A stretch of 64,000 nucleotides of DNA from Bacteroidales bacterium (GTDB taxonomy: Bacteria; Bacteroidota; Bacteroidia; Bacteroidales; F082): positions 86,167 to 150,166 of the forward strand of contig JACFNF010000008.1 of the NCBI GenBank assembly GCA_019454985.1, written 5' to 3'. Below the pieces are notes generated by a model. It saw only the letters and a list, made by a program, of their open reading frames with translations. It did no database searches and was not told the DNA's origin. This document shows positions 8,009-16,617 of this stretch, piece after piece. The translations under genes were made by a program, and so were the position numbers. Position 1 is the first letter of the stretch; the number at the start of each line of letters is the position of its first letter.

Positions 8009-8350
8009 ATGAATACTACAGAAAACACCCTCAAGCTCATTGGCAGGCCCGGTAACCAACCTACCATCAAATATTTTGAAAACAACGGAATGTTAGCCCG
8101 ATTCTCGTTTTTCACTCTCGAAAAAGTGTTGCAAGACGATGGCAGCACGCGTTGGAAAACCAAGTGGCACAATGTTGTTGCCTGGGGAAAAGTGGCCGAG
8201 GAAGTCAGCCGACAGGTGAAAAAAGGTGTCAAAATGGTGATTGTTGGCAAAACCAATGAGGAAAAATACACGGATAACAAAGGCGTTGTTCGCACAACAC
8301 AGGAAATTGTGCTCTATAACCTCTCGGTTTTGGATAAAGAACCTGCATAA
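8009..8350 (+). CDS. second single-stranded DNA-binding protein paralogue, short form
   Basis: A 113-residue OB-fold SSB-like protein, diverged from the upstream copy but with the same landmarks: TLKLIGRPGNQPTIKYF, MLARFSFFTLEK and KWHNVVAWGKVAEEVSRQVKKG. It ends at LSVLDKEPA with no acidic tip. It most likely binds single-stranded DNA, alone or as mixed tetramers with the neighbour (inference). The clear sequence divergence argues for an old duplication kept for separate roles. Its position 55 bases after the first copy, with no terminator, indicates co-transcription. Confidence 0.88.
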   Translation: MNTTENTLKLIGRPGNQPTIKYFENNGMLARFSFFTLEKVLQDDGSTRWKTKWHNVVAWGKVAEEVSRQVKKGVKMVIVGKTNEEKYTDNKGVVRTTQEIVLYNLSVLDKEPA

Positions 8351-8438
8351 GGTAACGGATAGCGGGTTTAAAATCAAGGCCGGCCACATCAAAGGTCGGC
8401 CTTGTTGCATTTTGCTTGCATCCGTTTTTTGGAGCATC

Positions 8439-8446
8439 TATCTTTG
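8439..8446 (+). promoter_or_regulatory. -7 element (TATCTTTG) for the comF-like gene
   Basis: A perfect TAnnTTTG match 27 bases before a GTG at 8474. The ATG at 8402 lies upstream of this element, which argues against it as the start. Confidence 0.6.
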
Positions 8447-8473
8447 CCCGGATTACCAAAACCGGTTTGGAAG

Positions 8474-9166
8474 GTGAAACGCATTTTCAATTTGTTTTTA
8501 TCGCTGCTCTACCCGGAGGTTTGCGCTGCCTGCGGAGCCCTGCTCCAGCACGATGAAAAGGTTGTCTGCCTGAGCTGTCAATATTTGGCTCCAAAGACAG
8601 GCTACGAAAATGTGGGCGATAATCCGGTTGCCCGTATCTTTTGGGGCAGGGTTCATCTTCATGCGGCAAGCGCCACTTTTTTCTTCGCTAAAAAAGGCCG
8701 TATTCAACACCTTATCCACGAGCTGAAATACAAAGGCAATCAGGAGGCCGGCTTATTTTTAGGCGAAGAAATGGGAAAAGCCTTGCATCAGTCAGCATTT
8801 TTCAGCGATATTGACGTTCTGATTCCTGTGCCTTTGCATCCAAAAAAAGTCAAAGTCAGGGGCTACAATCAAAGTGAAATCATTGCAAAAGGCATGATGC
8901 GTCACCTTCCGGCTTCCCTCAGCACTCATCATTTGGTGCGTGCCGTAGCCACCGAAACCCAAACCAAAAAGTCGCGCGAAGCCCGCTGGAAAAACGTGAA
9001 AGACATCTTTGTGGTGAACAGAGCAGAAGAACTTGCCGGAAAACACCTGTTGCTGATTGACGATGTGATCACCACCGGGAGTACCATAGAAGCCTGCGCA
9101 CAAAAACTTTTAGAGATACCGGGCGTCAAAGTGAGCGTAGCTGCCGCTGCATGCGCTGTAAACTAA
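8474..9166 (+). CDS. ComF family phosphoribosyltransferase-like protein
   Basis: About 230 residues from the GTG start. The N-terminus has a double zinc ribbon (EVCAACG and VVCLSC). The C-terminus has a PRTase fold with the PRPP loop LLIDDVITTGSTI and the family motifs DVLIPVPLHPKK and RGYNQSE. ComF homologues support natural DNA uptake in competent bacteria. In most species they are simply conserved cytoplasmic proteins, and no other competence gene is visible here. The longest frame begins at 8402, but a promoter element at 8439 falls inside it. The 3' end overlaps the convergent acetyltransferase-like gene by 4 bases. Confidence 0.88.
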   Translation: MKRIFNLFLSLLYPEVCAACGALLQHDEKVVCLSCQYLAPKTGYENVGDNPVARIFWGRVHLHAASATFFFAKKGRIQHLIHELKYKGNQEAGLFLGEEMGKALHQSAFFSDIDVLIPVPLHPKKVKVRGYNQSEIIAKGMMRHLPASLSTHHLVRAVATETQTKKSREARWKNVKDIFVVNRAEELAGKHLLLIDDVITTGSTIEACAQKLLEIPGVKVSVAAAACAVN

Positions 9167-10212
9167 ATCCACTCTGGCCGAAAGCGAAGCCAAAAGAAAG
9201 TGAAAAGATTGCTTAAAAAAAGAAGGAATATCAACCAAAGAAACCATTGCAGCGGATACTGGCTCCTGTAAAGCCAGGTAGAGAGATTCCCAATAAGAAG
9301 CCACTGAAATACATATACCTGCGTAACATGTTTACCGTTCCAAGCTAACCACCGACCTTCGATACCCAGGTTGTTTCCACGCACAAGCAAATGAATAAGA
9401 ATCAACTCCCAAAGAACGAAGCATAAGTTCCAGAGAGCATGTATAAACGAATGATGGTAGTAGTCTTGAAGCACAATGGCCGAAGAAAATCCAAAGTCAA
9501 AGCTCGAAAGCAAAACAAGCGTTAACAGCAAAAGAGCACCCCATTGAACCTCCTGCCGCGCAAAAAATACAGCAGTGCTGTCCCATACAATTTTTGCAAT
9601 CACGCCTGCAATGGGATAAGCCCCCCAGGGAAGAAGCGGAAAATAAGACCAACTGTAGTTGCCATAAAAAAAGGCCAAAAAGTACTTTATCCATTCATTA
9701 TTACCCACGTAAACAGGTAGGTAGGAGTTTAATGAGGCAAGAGTAAAAAAGCTAAGAGCCCATAATGCCGTATTTTGTGCAAATAGTTTAACCAACAAGC
9801 TACACAAAATCAGGCTCAATCCGGCAAGAAAAAAGATATCAACTCCGAAAAGGTAATCCGGTATATGTGTACTAAGATTCCCGCTAGCTGTTTTGATGAA
9901 AAGGTGAGCATTAAGCCCGATATTGAGCAAAAAGCCCCAAGCCAGCAATTTAAGACCCCGTTTCAGGAGGCATTTTTTCACATTTCCCTGAAAGGCAAAA
10001 AAACCCATCAAAAACATGAAAACAGGTGCCGCCGGCGGGCCGCCCAAGAACAAGCTCAACTTGCCAGCTACACCTTCATACCATTCGGGAATGGCAAAAA
10101 GCTCGGTAAGATGCACCTGTATCATCAATACCACTGCAATACCTTTTGCTATATCGGCCGTCATCCAACGAAAATTTTTAATCTTTTGGCCGGAAATAGG
10201 AACAATGCTCAC
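9163..10212 (-). CDS. multipass membrane protein, heparan-alpha-glucosaminide N-acetyltransferase-like (DUF1624)
   Basis: A 349-residue protein with about 9-10 hydrophobic helices. The N-terminus has DIAKGIAVVLMIQVHLTELF, the first-helix signature of the HGSNAT/DUF1624 acyltransferase-like family, followed by FMFLMGFFAFQG. These proteins are thought to carry acetyl groups across a membrane to sugar acceptors; the bacterial substrate is unknown. A TAAGTTTG element sits 21 bases upstream. Its tail overlaps the comF-like tail by 4 bases. The wider acyltransferase-3 superfamily is the main alternative. Confidence 0.7.
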   Translation of the reverse strand: MSIVPISGQKIKNFRWMTADIAKGIAVVLMIQVHLTELFAIPEWYEGVAGKLSLFLGGPPAAPVFMFLMGFFAFQGNVKKCLLKRGLKLLAWGFLLNIGLNAHLFIKTASGNLSTHIPDYLFGVDIFFLAGLSLILCSLLVKLFAQNTALWALSFFTLASLNSYLPVYVGNNEWIKYFLAFFYGNYSWSYFPLLPWGAYPIAGVIAKIVWDSTAVFFARQEVQWGALLLLTLVLLSSFDFGFSSAIVLQDYYHHSFIHALWNLCFVLWELILIHLLVRGNNLGIEGRWLAWNGKHVTQVYVFQWLLIGNLSTWLYRSQYPLQWFLWLIFLLFLSNLFTFFWLRFRPEWI

Positions 10213-10232
10213 CCCTTTAATTGTATTTTGTA

Positions 10233-10240
10233 CAAACTTA
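10233..10240 (-). promoter_or_regulatory. -7 element (TAAGTTTG) for the HGSNAT-like gene
   Basis: A perfect minus-strand TAnnTTTG match, 20 bases from the ATG at 10212. Confidence 0.55.
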
Positions 10241-10327
10241 TTGCTATTTCATTAAAGCCAAATCAATGCTTAAAATCTTGTACCGAATTGCATAAAAACT
10301 GTAAAAACACAAGACGTTGGAAGTCAT

Positions 10328-10335
10328 TACCTTTG
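10328..10335 (+). promoter_or_regulatory. -7 element (TACCTTTG) for the second T9SS cargo gene
   Basis: A perfect TAnnTTTG match, 20 bases before the ATG at 10356. It falls inside the longer frame that starts at 10317, so that start is rejected. Confidence 0.6.
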
Positions 10336-10355
10336 CGGCATCAAAATTTATTTCA

Positions 10356-11147
10356 ATGAAAGTATCCTTTTCCATTGGCATAGCTGTCATCCTTTTTTTT
10401 GTGAATTGGCCGACAGTCCATGCACAAATTACGCCCGAAACCACCTATTCCTATTCGGGAACTTACACTGAACTGTCTTTTTCGGGCACAAAATTTTTTC
10501 TGATGGATGTGGGAGCGTCCCAATGTCGCATCTACAATCAAAACCACAGCCTGTGGAAAACCATCAATCTCTCCATTCCGGCCAACAACTATCTTTTTGA
10601 CATTAAATATGTATCGGAGGGTTTGTTTACAACCGATAACGGCCTTTGTTTGACATATTTTTTCTATTCTTACAACGAAGCAGGCCAATATTACAGCTAT
10701 AATGCCAAAATCATCCGCGAAAATGGCACGGTTTTACTCAATCTTCCCGGCTGCCAGTATTTGTATATCCACACTCTGGCCGATGGAAGCTCTAAATTAG
10801 TTGCTTATCTGTATGATTACTCCGTTACGCCATACAGCATTCAAACGGCAGTTTACAACCTTCCGGGCACGCAGATTTCGCTCAATGAATCTCATGCTGG
10901 TCAAATGCCGGCCTGGCCAAATCCGGCCACTGATTTTATTCAGATTCCTTATCATCTTTCCGCTAACACACAAGGCGCTCTCATTCGCTTTTTCGATGTG
11001 AACGGACGAGAGTTATGGGTAAAAACGCTCGAACAACCGGCAGGAGTATTATCTATTCCCGTGGTTTCCTATCCGCGCGGCACTTATTTCTATCGCATTG
11101 AAACACCCAATCAACCTGCTTTCGTTTCAAAGATTGTACTTAACTAA
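10356..11147 (+). CDS. secreted protein with type IX (type A) C-terminal sorting domain
   Basis: A 263-residue exported protein. Residues 1-21 (MKVSFSIGIAVILFFVNW onward) are a signal peptide with cleavage near VHAQ. The middle is rich in Tyr and Phe, contains repeated YSYN-type text, and I do not recognise it. The last 75 or so residues (AWPNPATDFIQIPY to VSKIVLN) are a type A sorting domain, with the usual PNPATD start and the GTYFYRI near-terminal strand. It should leave the cell through SprA. The function is unknown; an adhesin or surface-sensing role is guesswork. It is monocistronic. Confidence 0.78.
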   Translation: MKVSFSIGIAVILFFVNWPTVHAQITPETTYSYSGTYTELSFSGTKFFLMDVGASQCRIYNQNHSLWKTINLSIPANNYLFDIKYVSEGLFTTDNGLCLTYFFYSYNEAGQYYSYNAKIIRENGTVLLNLPGCQYLYIHTLADGSSKLVAYLYDYSVTPYSIQTAVYNLPGTQISLNESHAGQMPAWPNPATDFIQIPYHLSANTQGALIRFFDVNGRELWVKTLEQPAGVLSIPVVSYPRGTYFYRIETPNQPAFVSKIVLN

Positions 11148-11218
11148 AACGCAATAAATCAATTCCAATCAAAACTTGTGCGATTTTTTCTTCATCTTTG
11201 CATCAAAGCATGCCCATT

Positions 11219-11653
11219 ATGAAAAAATCCATTGCACTTGTAGCCCACGACAATCGTAAAAGCGACCTGTCGGAATGGGTGAAGCACAATCGTGAAAAAC
11301 TATCGGGTCATCGGTTTTTTGCAACCGGCACCACCGGCAGCCTGATCAAAGAAGTTTTGGACAATGTTGTGTGCCTCAAATCAGGGCCTTTGGGCGGCGA
11401 CCAGCAATTGGGCGCAATGATTGCCGAAGGCAAGATTGACATGATGATCTTTTTCTGGGATCCGATGACAAGTCAGCCGCACGATGTGGATGTAAAAGCG
11501 CTGCTGCGTATGTCAGTGCTCTACAATATTCCCACCGCAAGCAACCGGTCAACCGCCGATTTTCTCATCACCTCCACCTTGTTTTCCGATGAAACTTATG
11601 TACCGCTCCGCAAAGACTATTCAACGTATTTGAACCGTCACCATGGTCAATAG
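11219..11653 (+). CDS. mgsA: methylglyoxal synthase
   Basis: MgsA converts dihydroxyacetone phosphate to methylglyoxal and phosphate, bypassing lower glycolysis when phosphate is short. The 144-residue cytoplasmic protein has all the landmarks: SIALVAHDNRKSDL at the N-terminus, FFATGTTGSLI (phosphate binding), GPLGGDQQLGAMIAEGKID with the catalytic Asp, and FFWDPMTSQPHDVDVKALLR. I chose the Met at 11219 rather than 11198 or 11210 because MKKSIALVAHDN matches the family start. A near-match to the -7 element (CATCTTTG) lies about 25 bases upstream. Confidence 0.95.
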   Translation: MKKSIALVAHDNRKSDLSEWVKHNREKLSGHRFFATGTTGSLIKEVLDNVVCLKSGPLGGDQQLGAMIAEGKIDMMIFFWDPMTSQPHDVDVKALLRMSVLYNIPTASNRSTADFLITSTLFSDETYVPLRKDYSTYLNRHHGQ

Positions 11654-11706
11654 CCTTTGAAAATCATTTGTTTAAAGAAGGTTTAGCGGCTTTCGCCCAG
11701 TTTTAC

Positions 11707-11714
11707 TACATTTG
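11707..11714 (+). promoter_or_regulatory. -7 element (TACATTTG) for the cysQ-cysD-cysNC operon
   Basis: A perfect TAnnTTTG match in the mgsA-cysQ intergenic. No comparable element is seen between cysQ and cysD or cysD and cysNC, so the three genes are likely transcribed from here. Confidence 0.55.
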
Positions 11715-11803
11715 CGGCCATTCCGGAGCAAAATTATTACTTTTTTTCAGCCCGGATGATGAAACGACATAATGTACTCTTCAACAAACTCAACACAACT
11801 GCC

Positions 11804-12649
11804 ATGAAACCAATTGACTTATCCCAGCATTACGACAACATTGTCAGAGCGGCGATTGATGCCGGCACAGCAATTCTGGAAGTTTATGCCACCGATTTCA
11901 GGGTTGACTTCAAGCAAGACAACAGCCCTTTGACGCTGGCCGACACCAAGGCCAACGATATCATCATCAAGACTTTAGAAAGCACTGGTTTGCCTTACGT
12001 CAGTGAGGAGACTCAATTTTCCGCTTATCACGTGCGCGAAAACTGGTCGCGTTTCTGGTTGGTTGACCCGCTTGATGGCACCAAAGAATTTGTCAACCGT
12101 AACGGTGAGTTCAGTGTGAATATCGGGCTGATCGAAAATCAGAAGCCGGTGATGGGTGTCATTTATGCCCCCGTGAACGATATTTTATATTTCAGCGATG
12201 AAAATGGCGCCTGGAAATTAGAATATGCCAAAGGCTTAGTATTGGCCAATCCCGGCCTGGCCCATCTGAAACGTCAGGCATCAAAATTGCCGTTATCACG
12301 CAAAACGAACGATTTTACGATTGTTGTCAGCCGTTCGCACCTGAACCCCGAAACGACGGAATATATCAACAAATCCAAACGTCATCACGACAGCATCCGC
12401 ATTGTTTCGCGCGGCAGCTCATTGAAAATGTGTATGATCGCCGAAGGGAATGCCGACGTTTATCCGCGTTTCGGACTGACGTCGGAATGGGATACTGCTG
12501 CCGGTCATGCCATCGTTTTGGCCGCCGGCGGAAAAGTGGTTCAGTTTGACAATCGCCAGACCGAACTTGTTTACAACAATCCCGACCTGCAAAATCCATC
12601 GTTCATTGCTTTTTCGGCCCAGGCCAAAGACCAATATGAAGCGATGTAG
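11804..12649 (+). CDS. cysQ: 3'(2'),5'-bisphosphate nucleotidase
   Basis: CysQ removes the 3'-phosphate from PAP (and from PAPS), clearing the by-product of sulfotransfer. The 281-residue protein belongs to the Mg2+/Li+-sensitive inositol-phosphatase fold. LVDPLDGTKEF carries the metal-binding Asp residues, and SEWDTAAGHAIVLAAGG is the second metal/substrate motif. I preferred the start MKPIDLSQHYD (11804) to the longer frame at 11756, whose first 16 residues have no counterpart in the family. It is the first gene of the sulfate-activation group, 48 bases before cysD. Confidence 0.93.
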   Translation: MKPIDLSQHYDNIVRAAIDAGTAILEVYATDFRVDFKQDNSPLTLADTKANDIIIKTLESTGLPYVSEETQFSAYHVRENWSRFWLVDPLDGTKEFVNRNGEFSVNIGLIENQKPVMGVIYAPVNDILYFSDENGAWKLEYAKGLVLANPGLAHLKRQASKLPLSRKTNDFTIVVSRSHLNPETTEYINKSKRHHDSIRIVSRGSSLKMCMIAEGNADVYPRFGLTSEWDTAAGHAIVLAAGGKVVQFDNRQTELVYNNPDLQNPSFIAFSAQAKDQYEAM

Positions 12650-12697
12650 AACAATCATATTTAAAACAGAAAAAATCCCTGCAATTCCCATTAGCGC

Positions 12698-13609
12698 ATG
12701 ATAAACAACCTGACTTTAAACAACCTGCGGGAGCTCGAAGCCGAAGCCATCCACATCATCCGCGAGGTGGCCGCCTCATTTGAAAAACCAGTGATGCTCT
12801 ATTCCATAGGAAAAGACAGCTCAGTGATGGTGAGGCTGGCCGAGAAAGCTTTCTTTCCCGGAAAAGTGCCCTTTCCGCTCATGCACATTGACAGCAAATG
12901 GAAATTCAGGGAGATGATTACCTTTCGCGATCATTATGCCCGCGAAAACAATTGGGATTTGATTGTGGAATATAACCGCGAGGGCTTTGAGAGCGGCATA
13001 GGGCCATTCTCCCACGGAAGCAAGGTGCATACCGATGTGATGAAAACCCAGGCCTTGCTGCAGGCTTTGGACAAGCATCGTTTTGATGCAGCTTTTGGCG
13101 GTGCACGTCGCGACGAGGAGAAATCGCGTGCCAAAGAACGAATTTTTAGTTTCCGCGACCGGTTTCATCAATGGGATCCAAAAAACCAACGCCCCGAACT
13201 TTGGGACATCTATAACGCCCGTGTTCATAAAGGCGAATCTATCCGCGTTTTTCCTCTCAGCAACTGGACTGAGCTCGACATCTGGCAGTATATCCGATTG
13301 GAAAACATCCCCATCGTACCGCTTTATTTTGCCAAAGAAAGACCTGTTGTGGAAATTGACGGCAACCTCATTCTGGCCGATGACGACCGTATGCCACCCG
13401 AACTGGCTGCAAAAGCCAAGATGCGCAAGGTGAGGTTTCGTACGCTCGGATGCTATCCACTCACCGGCGCCATTGAATCAGAAGCCGATACCATCGAAAA
13501 AATTGTCGAAGAAATGATGACCGTCACCAAAAGCGAGCGCACCACACGTGTCATTGACTTCGACCAGGAAGGCAGCATGGAACAGAAAAAACGCGAAGGT
13601 TATTTCTAA
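12698..13609 (+). CDS. cysD: sulfate adenylyltransferase subunit 2
   Basis: The catalytic subunit of ATP sulfurylase, which makes APS from ATP and sulfate with CysN supplying GTP hydrolysis. The 303-residue PP-loop ATPase has the loop [18 protein letters not shown] near residue 32. Other conserved stretches are [37 protein letters not shown] and [15 protein letters not shown]. The length is typical and no residue looks damaged. It sits between cysQ (48 bases) and cysNC (43 bases) in one apparent operon. Confidence 0.97.
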   Translation: MINNLTLNNLRELEAEAIHIIREVAASFEKPVMLYSIGKDSSVMVRLAEKAFFPGKVPFPLMHIDSKWKFREMITFRDHYARENNWDLIVEYNREGFESGIGPFSHGSKVHTDVMKTQALLQALDKHRFDAAFGGARRDEEKSRAKERIFSFRDRFHQWDPKNQRPELWDIYNARVHKGESIRVFPLSNWTELDIWQYIRLENIPIVPLYFAKERPVVEIDGNLILADDDRMPPELAAKAKMRKVRFRTLGCYPLTGAIESEADTIEKIVEEMMTVTKSERTTRVIDFDQEGSMEQKKREGYF

Positions 13610-13652
13610 GCCTGCGAAGGATGAATTAAAGCAAATCAAGACGTAAAGGAAA

Positions 13653-15581
13653 ATGAGCCAACACACTGATATTCAATCTTTTCTTGATCATGACCAAAAA
13701 AAAGACCTGCTCCGTTTGCTCTCGGCCGGATCGGTGGACGACGGAAAATCAACCCTCATCGGCAGACTTCTCTTCGATAGTAAAAAAATTTACGAAGACC
13801 AGCTTTCGGCCCTTGAACGCGACAGCAAGCGCATTGGCCATGCCGGTGACCAGATTGATTACGCCCTGCTGCTCGATGGTTTGAAAGCCGAACGTGAACA
13901 AGGCATCACTATTGATGTGGCATACCGTTATTTTTCGACCAGCAAACGCAAATTTATTATTGCTGACACTCCGGGGCATGAGCAATACACCCGCAACATG
14001 GTTACCGGAGCCAGCACAGCCAACTTAGCCATCATTCTTATTGATGCCCGCAAAGGCGTAATTACCCAAACCCGTAGGCACACCTTTCTGGTTTCACTTC
14101 TGGGTATAAAACATATTGTGCTGGCTGTCAATAAAATGGATTTGGTTGGATACGACAAGGAAGTGTTTGATTCCATTTGCAACGATTACAAAAACTTCGT
14201 CACCCCGTTGGGTATTCCCGATATTTATTTCATTCCTCTGTCGGCGCTCAATGGCGACAATGTGGTGGAGAATTCGGAAAAAATGCCCTGGTATCATGGA
14301 AAGAACCTGCTTCAATTTCTCGAAGAGGTACATATAGGCTCCGATCGCAACTTCGACGATTTCAGGTTTCCGGTTCAGTTTGTGCTTCGCCCAACCCTCG
14401 ATTTCAGGGGATTTTCGGGCAAAATTGCCTCGGGTATCCTTCGTAAAGGCGATCAGGTGATGGCTTTGCCTTCGCGCAAGACTAGCAGCGTGACACGCAT
14501 CATCACCTCCAACGGAGATGCCGACTATGCTTTTCCGCCTCAGGCTGTTACAGTTACTTTGGCCGATGAAATTGATATTTCGCGCGGCGACATGATTGTG
14601 CTTCCCGAAAACCAACCCCGCTGCGATCGCCAGTTTGAGGCCATGTTGGTGTGGATGGACGAAACAAAGATGGATCCTTACGCACAGTTTTATATCAAAC
14701 ACACTACTAACAGCACCCGCGCCCGCATTGATCTGGTGCGCTATCAGGTGGATGTAAACACCCACGAACAAAGCACGACGGATGCACTTTCGCTCAACGA
14801 AATCGGTCGGGTTGTCATCACCACCAACAAGCCTTTATTTTTCGATCCCTATCAAAAAAACCATGCTACCGGTTCTTTTGTGCTGATTGATCCCATCACA
14901 CACAACACCTGTGCGGCAGGTATGATCATTGACAAGATGAATCCGGCCGATTTGCATTCGCGTATCAGCGAGCCTGAGCTGAAAAAGCTTGTCGAGGGCG
15001 GAAAAAGCCTGATCAGTCAGCAGGAGCTCACTGCCCGCTACCGCCAGAAAGGCGTCACCATTTGGATTACAGGGCTTCATGGAAGCGGGAAAAATATGCT
15101 GGCTTTCTCCCTCGAACGTCGGCTTTTCGACTTAGGCGCAACAGTTGTCCTGCTCGATGGCAGCACCGTGCGCAGCGGCCTTACCCGTGAACTCGATTAT
15201 TCGCCTGCCGACCGGGCCGAGCAGCTTCGACGCGTGGCATATATCAGCAAAATCCTGAACGATCAGGGCATCATCACCATTTGTTCGTTTATCTCGGCTA
15301 GGGATGATATTCGTAAGCAAATTGCACAAATTATAGGCATTGAACGGTTTATGATGATCTATATGGACGCTGACCTCCAATATTGCCGCAACAACAAACC
15401 GGAGCTGTACGAAAAAGCCGAGGCCGGACTGTTAAGCCAATTGCCCGGATATGATTTAGTGTATGAAGTCCCCAATGATGCCGTTTTTGACCTGAAGCCT
15501 GAAAATCTGAATGAAAATATTGACCGGATTGTGGATTATCTCAGCGAAAAGGCTGTTTTCCCGGCTGATATCAACGAGTAA
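13653..15581 (+). CDS. cysN: sulfate adenylyltransferase subunit 1 fused to a degenerate APS-kinase domain
   Basis: A 642-residue fusion. Residues about 15-440 are CysN, the regulatory GTPase of ATP sulfurylase, with an intact P-loop ([15 protein letters not shown]), switch motif [12 protein letters not shown] and specificity motif NKMDLVG. Residues about 460-635 have the APS-kinase (CysC) fold, but key residues are changed. The P-loop reads GLHGSGKN (474-481), with Asn in place of the Ser/Thr that coordinates Mg2+. The usual DGDNVRHGL reads DGSTVRSGL (502-510). FISPYR reads FISARD. The CysN half should work; the kinase half is probably weak, altered or purely structural (inference). A separate active CysC may exist outside the window. 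Confidence 0.93.
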   Translation: MSQHTDIQSFLDHDQKKDLLRLLSAGSVDDGKSTLIGRLLFDSKKIYEDQLSALERDSKRIGHAGDQIDYALLLDGLKAEREQGITIDVAYRYFSTSKRKFIIADTPGHEQYTRNMVTGASTANLAIILIDARKGVITQTRRHTFLVSLLGIKHIVLAVNKMDLVGYDKEVFDSICNDYKNFVTPLGIPDIYFIPLSALNGDNVVENSEKMPWYHGKNLLQFLEEVHIGSDRNFDDFRFPVQFVLRPTLDFRGFSGKIASGILRKGDQVMALPSRKTSSVTRIITSNGDADYAFPPQAVTVTLADEIDISRGDMIVLPENQPRCDRQFEAMLVWMDETKMDPYAQFYIKHTTNSTRARIDLVRYQVDVNTHEQSTTDALSLNEIGRVVITTNKPLFFDPYQKNHATGSFVLIDPITHNTCAAGMIIDKMNPADLHSRISEPELKKLVEGGKSLISQQELTARYRQKGVTIWITGLHGSGKNMLAFSLERRLFDLGATVVLLDGSTVRSGLTRELDYSPADRAEQLRRVAYISKILNDQGIITICSFISARDDIRKQIAQIIGIERFMMIYMDADLQYCRNNKPELYEKAEAGLLSQLPGYDLVYEVPNDAVFDLKPENLNENIDRIVDYLSEKAVFPADINE

Positions 15582-15597
15582 TCTGATCGAAAAAGAG

Positions 15598-15605
15598 TAA
15601 ATTTG
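15598..15605 (+). promoter_or_regulatory. -7 element (TAAATTTG) for the deoxyhypusine-synthase-like gene
   Basis: A perfect TAnnTTTG match 18 bases before the ATG at 15624 and 17 bases after the cysNC stop. The gene probably has its own promoter besides any read-through. Confidence 0.55.
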
Positions 15606-15623
15606 CAAAAAAATCATTGTCTT

Positions 15624-16604
15624 ATGAATACCACTAAAGGACCTGTATCGCAGTTTATCGAACACCATTACCGCCATTTCAATGCTGCTGCCCTGATGGA
15701 TGCAGCCAAAGGATACGAAACACATCTTGCCGAGGGCGGAAAAATGATGATCACCTTAGCCGGCGCCATGAGCACAGCCGAGCTTGGTATTTCGTTAGCC
15801 GAAATGATCCGGCACGATAAAGTGCACATCATTTCGTGTACGGGAGCCAATCTGGAAGAAGACCTGATGAACTTAGTGGCACACAAACATTACAAACGGG
15901 TGCCACACTACCGCGACCTCAGTCCAAAAGAAGAGTGGGAACTGCTCGAACAGGGCTACAACCGCGTTACAGATACCTGTATTCCCGAAGAAGAAGCTTT
16001 CCGCAAGCTTCAAAAGCATATCCATGAGCTTTGGAAAGATGCCAATGCCAAAGGAGAGCGTTTCTTCCCGCACGAATTTATGTATAAACTGCTTCTTTCC
16101 GGTGTTTTGGAACAATACTATGAGATTGACCCCAAGCACTCGTGGATGCTGGCAGCTGCCGAAAAAAACCTCCCCATCGTTGTCCCCGGCTGGGAAGACA
16201 GCACCATGGGCAATATCTTCTCGTCCTATGTGGTGAAAGGCGAAATCAAAAGTACTACCGTCAAAGGCGGCATTGATTATATGGTGTGGCTTACCGATTG
16301 GTACCGGAAAAACTCAGGCGGCAAAGGCGTTGGTTTCTTCCAGATTGGCGGAGGCATTGCCGGCGACTTCCCCATTTGTGTTGTGCCGATGATGTATCAG
16401 GACCTGGGATGGAAAGATGTGCCGTTCTGGTCGTATTTCTGCCAAATCTCAGATTCAACAACCAGTTATGGCTCCTATTCGGGTGCCGTTCCCAACGAGA
16501 AAATCACCTGGGGGAAACTCGATATCCATACGCCAAAATTCATCGTCGAGTCGGATGCCACCATCGTTGCACCGCTTATTTTTGCCTGGCTGCTGGGATA
16601 TTAA
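15624..16604 (+). CDS. deoxyhypusine synthase-like protein
   Basis: A 326-residue cytoplasmic NAD-dependent fold protein of the deoxyhypusine synthase superfamily. In eukaryotes and archaea the enzyme moves an aminobutyl group from spermidine to a lysine of eIF5A. Bacteria lack eIF5A, so the acceptor here must be different; a polyamine or another amine is plausible (inference). The catalytic lysine context is kept: ITWGKLDIH, Lys298. GGIDYMVWLTDWYRKN, QIGGGIAGDFPICVVPMM and the C-terminal VESDATIVAPLIFA also match the superfamily. The start at 15624 replaces an upstream TTG that falls inside the promoter element. It follows cysNC by 42 bases. Confidence 0.85.
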   Translation: MNTTKGPVSQFIEHHYRHFNAAALMDAAKGYETHLAEGGKMMITLAGAMSTAELGISLAEMIRHDKVHIISCTGANLEEDLMNLVAHKHYKRVPHYRDLSPKEEWELLEQGYNRVTDTCIPEEEAFRKLQKHIHELWKDANAKGERFFPHEFMYKLLLSGVLEQYYEIDPKHSWMLAAAEKNLPIVVPGWEDSTMGNIFSSYVVKGEIKSTTVKGGIDYMVWLTDWYRKNSGGKGVGFFQIGGGIAGDFPICVVPMMYQDLGWKDVPFWSYFCQISDSTTSYGSYSGAVPNEKITWGKLDIHTPKFIVESDATIVAPLIFAWLLGY

Positions 16605-16617
16605 GCCCTTCTTCGCA

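Noticed and set aside
15603..15623. TTG start giving a 7-residue extension of the deoxyhypusine-synthase-like protein
   Set aside because: The TTG lies within the TAAATTTG promoter element; the ATG at 15624 is better placed.
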